Shown here: piece by piece, positions 1-9,341 of the stretch
Layout of the letters: each line of letters opens with the position of its first letter
Numbering within the stretch: position 1 is the stretch's first letter
NCBI GenBank assembly: GCA_026724425.1
Contig: JAIUCV010001134.1
Coordinates: forward strand, 62,001 to 126,000
Source: Erythrophleum ivorense
Lineage: Eukaryota; Streptophyta; Magnoliopsida; Fabales; Fabaceae
DNA: 64,000 nt
Reading direction: 5' to 3'
Notes under the pieces: generated by a model
What the model was told of the DNA's origin: nothing
Seen by the model: only the letters and a program-made list of their open reading frames with translations
The model's database searches: none
Program-made: the position numbers and the translations under genes

Positions 1-160
1 CTACAATGATCTTGATTTATATTGAGGCAACATTAAGGTGTTAAACTCAAAAGCTAAGCATTTTGCATGCATTACACATTTTGCATAGGTGCATTACTTT
101 GCATAAAACTTAAATAAATAAAGAAAAGTCTTCAAAAAAAAATTCACCAAAAAGGCATTC
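1..160 (+). other. Retrotransposon 3' UTR, unique part
   Basis: A+T-rich sequence with no open frame or motif that I recognise. It leads directly into the minisatellite array and is most simply read as part of the 3' untranslated region of the Tat/Ogre-like element whose 3' LTR follows. The coding part would lie left of the window. Confidence 0.4.
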
Positions 161-1460
161 AAAGTCCTACGAAGAACAGGCACCTTTAAGTCCTACGCAG
201 AATAGGCAACCAAAGTCCTGCGAAGAATAGGCACCCTTTAAGTCCTACGAAGAATAGACACCTAAAGTCCTGCGAAGAACAGGCACCCTTAAGTCCTACA
301 CAGAATAGGCAACCAAAGTCCTGCGAAGAACAGGCACCCTTTAAGTCCTACGAATAATAGACACCCAAAGTCCTACAAAGAACAGGTATCCTTAAGTCCT
401 ACAAAGAATAGGCACCTTAAGTCCTATGAAGAATAGCCACCTAAAGTCCTACGAAGAATAGCCACCTAAAGTCCTACGAAGAATAGGCATCCAAAGTCTT
501 GTGAAGAACAGGCACCCTTAAGTCCTAAGAAGAATAGGCATCCAAATCCTGCGAAGAATAGGCACCCAAAATCCTACGAAGAATAGGTACCCTCAAAGTC
601 CTATGAAGAACAGGAACCTTAAGTCCTACGAAGAATAGGCACCCTTTAAGTCCTACGAAGAATAGGCACCCAAAGTTCTGCGAAGAATAGGCACCTAAAG
701 TCCTACGAAGAATAGGCACCCTTTAAGTCTTATGAAGAATAGGCACCCTTTAAGTCCTACGAAGAATAGGCACCCAAAGTCCTGCGAAGAACAAGCACCT
801 TAAGTCCTATGAAGAATAGGCACCCAAAGTCCTACGAAGAATAGGCACCCTCAAAGTCTTGTGAAAAACAGGCACCTTTAAGTCCTACGAAGAATAAGCA
901 CCCAAAGTCCTGCGAAGAATAGGCACCCAAAGTCCTATGAAGAATAGGCACCCTCAAAGTCCTGCGAAGAACAGGCACCTTCAAAGTCCTGCGAAGAACA
1001 GACACTTTAAGTCCTGCGAAGAACAGACACTTTAAGTCCTGCGAAGAACAGGCACCCCAAAGTCCTATGCAGAATAGGTAACCAAAGTCCTGCCAGAATA
1101 GGTACCAAAGTCCTACCAGAATAGGCATTTTTAAGTCCTGTCAGAACAGGCACCCAAAAGTCCTATCAGAATAGGCACCAAAGTCCTACCAGAATAGGCA
1201 TCAAAATCCTACCAGAATAGGCACCTAAGCCCTACCAAAATAGACACCTAAATTCTACCAGAACAGGCATCAAAAGGCCTACCAGAATAGGCACCTAAGC
1301 CCTACCAGAACAGGCACCAAAGTCCTACCAGAATGGGCACCAATAAAAGTCCTACCAAAATAGGCACTCAAGTTCTGTCAGAACAGACACCCAAAGTCCT
1401 AGCAGAGTAGGCAACCAAAAGTCCTGCATACACCAGGCACTCAAAAATCTTGTATAAATT
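161..1460 (+). repeat. Minisatellite of about 50 palindromic 22-27-bp units
   Basis: About 51 tandem units of the form aaagtcctRcgaagaaYaggcaccc. Each unit holds a short inverted repeat: CCTA...TAGG or CCTG...CAGG around a 6-7-nt loop. Units up to about 1085 mostly have loop CGAAGAA; from about 1085 to 1420 the loop is mainly CCAGAA and units are shorter. The spacer alternates between aaagt and ttaagt. The array ends just upstream of a polypurine tract and LTR, where Tat/Ogre elements are known to carry variable tandem repeats in their 3' UTR. Reverse-strand open frames at 525-719 and 832-1128 are only the repeat read through. Confidence 0.9.
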
Positions 1461-1492
1461 GAGCATATCTTCAAAAATCTTGTACTTGCAAG

Positions 1493-1530
1493 CATCTTCC
1501 GGTAAGTTCTAGCATCTTCCGGTAAGTTAA
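1493..1530 (+). repeat. Short tandem duplication
   Basis: The words agcatcttccggtaagtt occur twice in direct succession between the minisatellite and the first foldback. It is a local duplication in the same 3' UTR, with no evident function. Confidence 0.6.
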
Positions 1531-1550
1531 CTCTCCTTGACCTATTAGCT

Positions 1551-1680
1551 ACCCAAACAAAATATATGTTTCATCTTTACTTATTCTTAAGCTAAGGATA
1601 TCTAAAATTGCATTTTCGATCTCCTTGCTTAAAGAATAAGTAAAGAGGGGCAGCTTGTAAACACCATATTTTGTTTGGGT
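1551..1680 (+). repeat. Foldback spanning a polypurine tract and LTR start, copy 1
   Basis: The outer arms acccaaacaaaatat (1551-1565) and atattttgtttgggt (1666-1680) are perfect reverse complements. The inner arms ctttacttattctt (1575-1588) and aagaataagtaaag (1632-1645) are also perfect. The right half contains a purine tract (about 1631-1650) followed by ttgtaaacacc, which resembles the 5' end of the adjacent LTR. The segment therefore looks like a duplicated polypurine-tract/LTR junction folded on itself. Confidence 0.75.
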
Positions 1681-1720
1681 CACTCTTTCCTTTTACATAT
1701 TGTCAGAAGGCAATCAAATC

Positions 1721-1852
1721 ACCCCAGACAAAATACATGTTTTTATCTTTACTTATTTCTTATGCAAAAAAAATCAAAAATTACATTTTCAATTTCTTTG
1801 CCTAAGAAACAAGTAAAAAGGGGCAACTATGAACACCGTATTTTGTCTAGGC
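1721..1852 (+). repeat. Foldback spanning a polypurine tract and LTR start, copy 2
   Basis: Second diverged copy of the foldback at 1551-1680. Outer arms ccagacaaaatac and gtattttgtctagg pair with one bulged or mismatched base; inner arms tttacttatttctta and taagaaacaagtaaa pair with one mismatch. Its right arm runs from a purine tract into tatgaacaccgtattttg, which aligns with the first bases of the solo LTR at 28854, so this copy carries the true LTR boundary. Confidence 0.75.
1810..1827 (+). promoter_or_regulatory. Polypurine tract of the Tat/Ogre-like element
   Basis: The purine-rich run aagtaaaaaggggcaac lies immediately upstream of the LTR start at 1828. This is the position and composition of the RNase H-resistant primer for plus-strand synthesis. 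It places the flanking LTR as the 3' LTR of an element whose body lies to the left. Confidence 0.6.
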
Positions 1853-2639
1853 ATACTCCAAAAATAATGATAAAATTAAACTAATAAAAAAATAAAACAA
1901 AAAAATGAGAAAAATCAAACAAGTCCTTTTAGTTTAATAAGCTTAAAAAAAATCAAAGAAGAAAGAACTCAAAAATAAAATTAAAAAAAAAAGAGTAAAG
2001 GCCAATTAATCCAAAATTAAAACAAAAATCAAAGGAGAAAAAAACTAAAAAAAAGAGAGTAAAAACCAATTAATCCAAAATTAAAACAAAAGAAAAATCA
2101 AAGGGGGAGTAAAAAAAATCCAAAACAAATGGAATTAAAAAAAAAGGAAATCAAAAATCAAGAGAGACTAGAGAAAGAAAAGAAAAAAATGAATTAAAAA
2201 TAAAAATAAAAAAGGCTAAAAGCAGATAAAATAAAAAAAACAAAAAAAATTAAAAGAATAGTAATTAAAAAAATTCATAAAAAAAAGACTACAAAAAATG
2301 TCAAAATAATATAAATTTAAAAAAGGGAAACCCAAAACAAAAAAAAAAAAGGATTAAGATTTTGGGGCTTAATTCAGAAGAGCCTAAACTAAAGCAAATA
2401 AAAAAAATAAAAAAAAAGAAGGGGCAAAACAAAAAAAAAATTCAGCCCAATCCAAAGCCCCAACCACTAGAGTCTAAAAAAAAAAGACTTCCAACCCAAT
2501 CTCAAGCCTAAAACAAAAAAAAAAACATTTGAACCCAAACAAAATTATTGGAGAAAAATAAAGCCCAGTCCAGAATCCGTTTTGATTAAACCTTACCCAG
2601 CAGTCCCTTTGGTCCCGGCTCCATCGGGTCCTCTGGCAG

Positions 2640-3400
2640 ACACAGACAAAAAAATATGAACAGAGGCAGAAAAGAAAGAAAAGCAACAGACACAGGGGAA
2701 AAAGGAGGGGGACAGATGCGTCAGAGAAAATACGGATGGATGCATAGAGGGACACACGGACGCAAAGGGAGAGGGGACATACGTAGAGAGGCAAAGGAAG
2801 GAGGAAGGTGGAGGAGGTGTTCAGAGACAGAAAGGGAGAGTGAGAGAGGGCGAGAGAGGCAGAGAAGGCGAGGGGGAATTTTTTGGATTCAAAGGGGTAT
2901 CGAAGGAGATGGAACAGAGGTGAAGAGAAAACCAAACAAAGGAAATAAAAAAAAAAGGGAGCACTCACTGACGCAGAAAAGAAGGGGATGAATAGAGGAA
3001 AAGGGGAAACATTTTTGGGGGTCTAGGTTTTTGGAGATGAAGAACGAGAAAGAGGGGGCACTCACTGACGTACAAAAAGGAGAGGCGCAGAGGAAAAATC
3101 AAGGGGGGTCTCGAGAGGGAAGAGCGAAGGAGAAGCAGAGAAGGCTTTTGGAGCTTTTAGGTTTCAGATAAGGGAATTAGAAAGGGAGAGAAGCAGAGAG
3201 TAAGGGAGGAAGGTAGGGAATTTAAGGTTGAAATAAATTCGGAAAGAGGAGAGACTGAGAGGTAGAAATGGAGGAGAGACAAAGAAAATGGAAGCCTGAG
3301 ACAGGGAGAAGGAGACATGAACAGAAGCGAAGAGAGGCAAAGGGCAAATTGAAGAAAACCAAGAGATTCAGCGAGAGAGAAACCCAGAAGCATCCTGTTG
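2640..3400 (+). repeat. Purine-rich (GA) strand-asymmetric zone of the LTR
   Basis: A run of roughly 750 bases made mostly of A and G on the plus strand, with many gagag and aaagg words. The solo LTR at 28854 has the same kind of zone at about 29330-29990, so it is a shared property of the family. Open frames on both strands here (for example 2656-2991 and 2474-2968) are low-complexity consequences of this composition. Confidence 0.75.
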
Positions 3401-3626
3401 AAGAACAAGGGATTTGGCTGAGTCGTAGCACAGTCAACGTCACAGAAGGAACATTCAACTAGTCGAGTAAATCAATTTACTAAAAGCCATTTTGGATTGC
3501 TGTGATTCTCGATTTTCTTTGGAAGATAGAGAATGGGACAAGGTTAACTAGTATGTTTTCTCTAAGGATTTCTAATGTTAGTCCTCTTTCATTTGTGGCT
3601 TGAATATTTGAGCAGCTGTTAACCAT

Positions 3627-4232
3627 TTGATAATGTTTCTCAGTAGACTTTCATGTGTGTTTGGGTTCTGTAACTAGGATTGAACCTGAGATTCTGAACC
3701 TTGGCATGCTATGAGTTGAGTGTGAGTCTTGTTTGGATGCTCTGTATTTATAATTTTTTGTTGAACCATTGATTGGTGAGATAGGAGTTTTGTATCAGTG
3801 GCATTCATACACTTAGGTTGGTAGCTCTACTGGCATTTGAGTTTCTGTGTGACTGAAATTTGTTTATGGAAATAAGGCATAACCTGCTCTGTTATATCTA
3901 AGAATCGTGGGTAAATTGATTCTGCGTAGTTGATAATGTTTCTAAATAGAATCGCATGCGGGTTTTGGTTCTGTAGCTAGGATTGAACATGCGATTTCGA
4001 ACCTTGGCATGCTATGAGTTGAGTGTGAGTCTTGTTTGGGTACTCTGTATTTATAATTTTTGTTGAATCATTGATTGGTGAGATAGGAGTTCTGTATCAG
4101 TGGCATGCGTATACTGAGTTTGGTAGCTCTACTGGTATTTGAGTTTCTGTGTGACTGAAATTTGTTTATGGAAACAAGGCATAACCTGCTCTGTTATATC
4201 TCAGAACCGTGGGTAAATTGATTCTGCGCAGT
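3627..4232 (+). repeat. 303-bp tandem duplication inside the LTR
   Basis: Two adjacent copies, 3627-3929 and 3930-4232, both begin ttgataatgtttct and share long blocks such as ccttggcatgctatgagttg and agtgtgagtcttgtttgg. They differ by scattered substitutions. The duplication helps explain why this LTR is longer than the 3.8-kb solo LTR at 28854. Confidence 0.85.
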
Positions 4233-5039
4233 ATGTTCTGGCAGCAAAAGTTAAGAATGCTTATTCAAGGGTTTCAACCTTGATGTGGTATGATTTAGTT
4301 TTAAATGAAATGATAGATAGTAATTTCCAGTCTCCATGCTCCAAGTTGGTCCTGAAGAAATATGTAGTTGGTGCTTAGCTTGTAATTGGAGCATATGCTC
4401 GAAGGTTTATCAAACTTGATCATAATTGGATTTAGTGATCCCGTAGGTGGTTTAAGCATCATTAATAGGAAGGACTCGAGTCACTGTTGTGATTGGGTTT
4501 AGGTCATTTAAAATAAATAAAGATGTAAGTCTTTGATCTGAATTCTAGACTGATTCTTAAGTTTGCTGTAATTTGTTTTTTTTCTTTTCTTTTTTTCCTC
4601 CCCTCTCATCCTTTTATCTCTTTTGCATGAGCCCTGCTCGAGGATATTGAACAATTGAGGAGACTTACTGAGAATTGAGCAAAGATCAAAGAGATGGCTA
4701 CGCTGCTATAGATGAAATTGGATTGGATAGCATAGCAGATAAAATTGGTTTGAGTTTGCTTTCCTATACTTGAAATGTATTAAGACATGTTGTTTAGTTG
4801 GCTTGACACAAGCACACACAATCAAAACAAATGTTGCAAGCTTGTGAATATTTTGTTTCAATTTAATTTTTATTATCTCTTTTAGAATTGTCGTGTGGGA
4901 TTTTTGTCCCCTCAGGCACATAGGAATAGACCACGAGGCCATGTATGGCAATAAGCCTCCTTGGTGCTCTTTAAGCCTGAAATTTACATTTAGCATTGTG
5001 GGTTTCAACGGCCCTCCCAAATGATTCCTTAAAGAAAGT

Positions 5040-6270
5040 TTTTTTAATAAAAAGAACACAAAAAAGGAGTTCAAAATTTTTTTTTTCACAAAAAAAATAG
5101 ATTTCATATATTTACCTTCTCCTTTCTTAAAAGGTTATTCTGCAAATGTTTAAAAAGCATTGTTCTAAGGAGTCAAAGATTAGTTTTTAGAGAATTGCCC
5201 CTTTGGGAAAAAATAGAATAAATAAATAAATAAGAGAACAAAAGATAAGAAGAGAAAAGAGACAAAACTAAACATAAAAAAAAGTAGGTGAGAATTGAAC
5301 TTTTGAGGCTTATGAGCTTTTCTCAAAGTTCTTTTAATAAAAATATATTTCATAAAAACAAATAAAACCTAGAAAATAAAAAAAAAACAAAAGTGATAAG
5401 CAAAAATTAATTAAATTCTTTTTAAGCTTTAGAGCTTTTCTCCAACTTTCATTCAATAAAAATTAAAAATTAATACATGCTTTACAAAAATTGATAAAAA
5501 AAGGTGTTTCTCAAAACAAGCAAAAAAAATCAAAAAAATTAGAAATAAAAAAAAGAGAAGACGATAAAGAAAATGAGATTATTCTAGATTTTACAAATTA
5601 AGACATACAAATCAATCTCAAGCTTGTTTTGTTTATAAAACTCTAAAATGATTTTTATTTTCTTTTTCTCTTCAAAAAAAATGTATAACAATAAAAATAA
5701 CAAAAAAAAAGAATAAAATGAAACAAAATACAAATAACGTATGAAAAATAAAAAAATATATATGAACAAAACACAAACAAAATAAAGATAAGCAAAAAAG
5801 GAGGAAAAAATCAAACAAGACAAAACACAACACAAATAAAACAAAAACAAAAACAATGGCAAAAGATAAAAACAAAAAGAACAAGAATAAAATAGAATCA
5901 AAAATTAAAAAAAATAAAATACAAAAAGAGAGGAAAAAACCAAAGATTAACGAAACCAATAAAAAAAATACAAAAATACAAAAAAAAATAGAAAACCAGA
6001 CAAAGAAAACTAAAAAAGAGGGGCGAAAAAGAAGGGGGGAGAGTAAAATTAATCCAATCTTTTGCAAATAAAAACATATCAACTAATTTCAAATTCGTTT
6101 TGTTTGCAAAAGTCCAAATGATTTTTATTCTATTTCTCTTTCTCTTTTCAAAAAATAAAAAAAATAAAAATCAGGAATCAAAAATTAAAAATCAAACAAA
6201 AGTTGAACAAAAATAGCAAAAACAAGGAAAAAAGACAAAAACAAAGCAGAAAAAAAAAAACAACCAACAA
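5040..6270 (+). repeat. A-rich low-complexity zone with a duplicated segment
   Basis: Long A-rich sequence broken by short T runs. A block near 5586-5690 (acaaatcaatctcaagcttg, then atgatttttatt) recurs in diverged form near 6058-6150, suggesting a tandem duplication of about 470 bases. The long hydrophobic reverse-strand frames here (5584-6092) are translations of A-rich DNA and are not genes. Confidence 0.6.
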
Positions 6271-6830
6271 ATACAATCTCTAAGTCGAACTATGTGGACT
6301 TTGATCCTTTCTAAAGGGTATGTAGGCCCTAGGCTTTATCCTAGGTCAAGTCTGCCCTTGTAAATAAATATTTTTCTTTTAATTTCATTCCTTTCTTTAT
6401 TATTTTAATTCTTGAATTTCTTTACGTTTTATTTTGATATTGATTCCTTTCTTTTTCTACTTTTAACTTTATTTCCTTTAATTTCTTTATTCCTCTTTTA
6501 CATGTGATTTGTTAGGGAGAATTAAAATAGAATTAAGGTCATTTTATTTTTGCACAACTGATTTAGGGTAACCGTTCTTAGTAACGGGTGTAGTGGGGTG
6601 CCTAACATCTTCCCCACTCACAATCAACTCCCGGATCCATTTTTCTAGTTCGCAGACCATTTTTCACACTAAAAAATTTTTTCCAAAGTTTTGCCTTTTC
6701 AAAAATAAAATTTTGGTGGCGACTCATGAACCCTTATACATATTTTAATTTTGATTTTGTTTTTCGATTTCATTTGAAAATCGAATTTCTCTGTTAAAGG
6801 TGCCACGTGATCGCATTTTCGGGTGTGACA

Positions 6831-7098
6831 CCAATGATGAATCTTAGGAAAATGAGGGAGAAAAATAAGAATATGCAAAGGAAACAATTAAACAACCATT
6901 AGATTTCAAGATAGAAAAGTTAGGGTTTCAAGTGTTCCCTTAAAATTCTATTTTGATACAAGAATTCCTAGGCCAAAATGAATGTTTGAATGAGCTCTAG
7001 AGATCTCTAAGAAGCTTCCCACGTGCATCTCCCATCAAGAAAACAAAGAAAACTCCCTTGGTGCCTCCTTGAAGCATAGCCTCAGCCTAGGCTAGATG
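6831..7098 (+). mobile_element. Outer family-A LTR copy A1, first visible segment
   Basis: The sequence matches the family-A interior seen at about 8101-8360 in A2 (aatcttagg, aagaatatgcaaagg, accattagatttcaaga, gaagcttccc). It starts abruptly after the Tat/Ogre-like LTR and stops at AGATG (7094-7098), the target-site duplication of A2. It is therefore a piece of an older copy opened by later insertions. The beginning of A1 would lie left of the Tat/Ogre-like element, outside the window. Confidence 0.75.
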
Positions 7099-7691
7099 TG
7101 AAATATTCGATCCTCTAGAAACAAGAGAAAATGTGAGAAACGTAACATATGGTTTTCTTGTAAATGAATGAAATTCGCCGGATGCAAAAGGAAGTCCCCC
7201 AAAATGAGATAGTTAAGGTCCCAAAAAAATTAGGAAGTATTCTAGACTCCTAAAAATGAGAATCTCAAGCTCAAACGAAAAGAAAAACGGAGCTAGAATG
7301 AAAAAATAATTTCTTACGAAAAGCTTACGAAACGTAATGGCATTTTCATAATTTTGAGCAAATTTTGGAATTCATATAGGAGGGATTTTTAAATGAAAAT
7401 TTTGAGTTCTCTAGGGTTCTCAGAGGCCCTAAAAACCATGGAAACCCCTAGGACAGTTAAAACCCCTCCGATAGATATTTTCTAACGTCGGTGTGCCTGA
7501 ACTTTGATAGATTCGTTCAGAAAGGTTTTAGCTCCTATTTAGTGATTTCAAAGGCATTTTACTAAATTGGGAACCTAAATTTTATAATAGAAATGGAGGT
7601 TCTAAAAAAGAAGCTAAAACGAAGGATAAACAAAAATGCCAAGAACGAAGGGCAAAATGAGAATTTTTGAAAAGTGTAACTTCCTCCCACC

Positions 7692-7700
7692 TATATATAT
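7692..7700 (+). promoter_or_regulatory. TATA-like box of LTR A2
   Basis: tatatatat follows ctcccacc. The equivalent site in A4p is tatatatag at 19299-19307, and the reverse-strand copies A5 (about 53436-53443) and A3 (about 55727-55738) keep a TATA-like word in the same place. Conservation across copies supports a promoter position; activity is unknown. Confidence 0.55.
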
Positions 7701-8746
7701 GATGCACCCTTCTTCTCCCTTCATTATGTACAACCATATTCTGCCCAAAACCAGAGAAAGACCCTAGGGGATGAGGCACACAAGAGGAGGAAGAAAAGGA
7801 GGAGAAATTCAAGGTAGAAAGGTGTAGATTTTCATGGTTTTTCATGCTCTTTCTCTTCCAAACCTCTTCTCCTTCATTCTCCTTTATTTCCTATAATTAT
7901 AATGAAGTATATGGATCTGTTTTAGAGGAGAAATTGAGGGAAAAATTCGGATTTGAAGAGAAGAGCTCAAAGAACACAAGATTCAAGTGAGAAAAAGTAA
8001 TAAAACAAGGTAATTTCTCTTCCTATAGTTGTCATCTTTGGTTCCCTCCTCCTCCATTTCACCTAACATGAGAAAACCCTAGGAGGAGATAATTTTTAAG
8101 TAGAACCAAGCATGAATCTAAGGAAAAAGGGTGTGGAGATTAAGAATATGCAAAGGGAATTAATAAAAAACCATTAGATTTCAAGATGCAAGTTCTAGGA
8201 TTTCAATTGCACCTTGTAAAATCTGAATTTGTATGATGATTCATAGGCCTAAATAAGAGTTTAAATGAGCTCCTAAGATCCCTAAGAGGCTCCCCATATG
8301 CTTTTTCCCTTGAGAAAACAAAGAAAGCTCCATAGAACCTAATATGCTTCATTGTCTTGGCCAAGAAGGGTTCTCATAGCTAGGGAGAGTTTTAAATTTT
8401 TCTAAGGCCATTCTTGAGTCATATATGATGAATGAATATAAGGGGAGGCCTTGGAAAAAATTTAGAACTCATAGAAAGTGAGTTGGTGCTTTAGGTTCTA
8501 TATTATGACCTAAAGAAGCAATATGTTATTAGGCTCTTTATTTTAATTGTGTGATGACTCCAAGAGACTTAAAAGGAGTCCATAATCATATTTGAAAGGA
8601 AAGAATGGAGCCTAGAATTTATTTGAGGGGTGTTGCTTCATTAGGTGCCATTATGGAACCATAATGAGGTTATAAGCCAAGCTAGTGTCTAAGTGAGTGT
8701 ATGGCTTTAGAATTGAGTTCATGAACCTAATTGACTTCCATAAATT

Positions 8747-8968
8747 ATGTCTAGGCCAAAAAGGAATGATCTCCACCTTCTTGGGTGTGTGAGGTCAAGG
8801 GAGAGGATTCAAGACTTAAGGAAAAAGTGTACAAAATGCAAGCAAGGTAGCTCTCTCCACCTTCTCTCATGCATGGATGTGTGTTTAGCTTGTCTTAGAA
8901 TGTGTGTATATGTATTTTCAAGCCATGAAAAGTATGCTAGCATGATCTTATATGCCATGGTTTCATGA
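8747..8968 (+). other. Recurrent small ORF 1 of family A (copy A2)
   Basis: A 73-codon open frame whose C-terminal half (KQGSSLHLLSCMDVCLACL) is shared, in the same frame and sense orientation, with A1 (11165-11365), A4p (20304-20516) and A6 (50652-50852, reverse). In A2 the first part is in a different frame from the other copies, so a small indel lies between. It is cysteine-rich. I recognise no family. Coding status is unproven and nucleotide conservation alone could explain it. Confidence 0.25.
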
Positions 8969-9158
8969 TGACATATTATATTTTCAAATGAATGTATGAT
9001 GTTTGTTTAAGTTCGCTTGAGTGTGGAGAGGCCAAGAACTCTTAACCATGATGAGGATGGGCCAAGAATTTTTGAGATTGGTTGAGACAAAGTAAAGAGT
9101 CTACCAAAAGCAAAATGGGCTCCCAAGAGTATAGTTAAGTCCAAGAATCTCTTAAAGA

Positions 9159-9341
9159 ATGGGTAAGGCAAGTCCAAAATCCATGAGGAAAAGTGTAAAG
9201 CCAATCCCTTCACTTGGTGAGCTCTTGGATGCTTTATTTGACTTATTCACACGCCAAGCTTGCTTCTTGAATGCTCATGACTTCCATGATATCCATGCAT
9301 GCATTTTTAAGACTTGCTTTGCATATATTATGTATGATTGA
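9159..9341 (+). other. Recurrent small ORF 2 of family A (copy A2)
   Basis: A 60-codon frame beginning MGKASPKSM and ending at the same stop as A4p (20761-20943) and A3 (54092-54274, reverse). All three are exactly 60 codons without indels and share LYDLF/LFDLF and CFLN motifs. A4, A5 and A6 keep the frame but carry stops. An antisense frame overlapping its start (9007-9213) is also conserved, which weakens a coding reading. Confidence 0.25.

Larger units (their letters stand above)
1828..6830 (+). mobile_element. 3' LTR (5.0 kb) of a Tat/Ogre-like LTR retrotransposon
   Basis: The left edge, tatgaacaccgtatttt, aligns with the left end of the solo LTR at 28854 (tgtgaataccgtatttt), so the usual TG has become TA. 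The right edge is gggtgtgaca (6821-6830). The last 550 bases closely resemble 32150-32639 of the solo LTR, including the aagtcgaactatgtggac block, the ggggtgcctaacatcttcc block and the ggtggcgactc block, a style typical of Tat/Ogre LTR ends. In between lie an A-rich zone (1860-2450), a purine-rich zone (2640-3400), a 303-bp tandem duplication and an A-rich zone (5040-6270). No coding sequence was found. The right flank is family A sequence, so this element probably inserted into A1. Confidence 0.8.

Noticed and set aside
525..1128. Repetitive protein frames on the reverse strand (RRTLGAYSSQD-type repeats)
   Set aside because: They are the minisatellite read through. Unit lengths vary and are not multiples of three, so frames are broken by chance, and there is no start context or homology.
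161..1460. CRISPR-like array of short palindromic repeats
   Set aside because: Units are 22-27 bases head to tail with no unique spacers and diverge among themselves. The context is a plant retrotransposon, so it is a minisatellite.
2474..2991. Arg/Glu-rich or Phe/Leu-rich proteins on either strand
   Set aside because: Both strands are open because of the purine-rich composition. This is low complexity with no domain.
5584..6092. Hydrophobic, apparently multi-membrane protein on the reverse strand
   Set aside because: A-rich DNA translates to Phe/Leu/Ile runs in several overlapping frames. The region is a low-complexity part of an LTR.
9007..9213. Antisense small ORF conserved in several family-A copies
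   Set aside because: It overlaps the start of a conserved sense frame, and both cannot easily be selected. I used it as a control against the coding reading of the sense frames.
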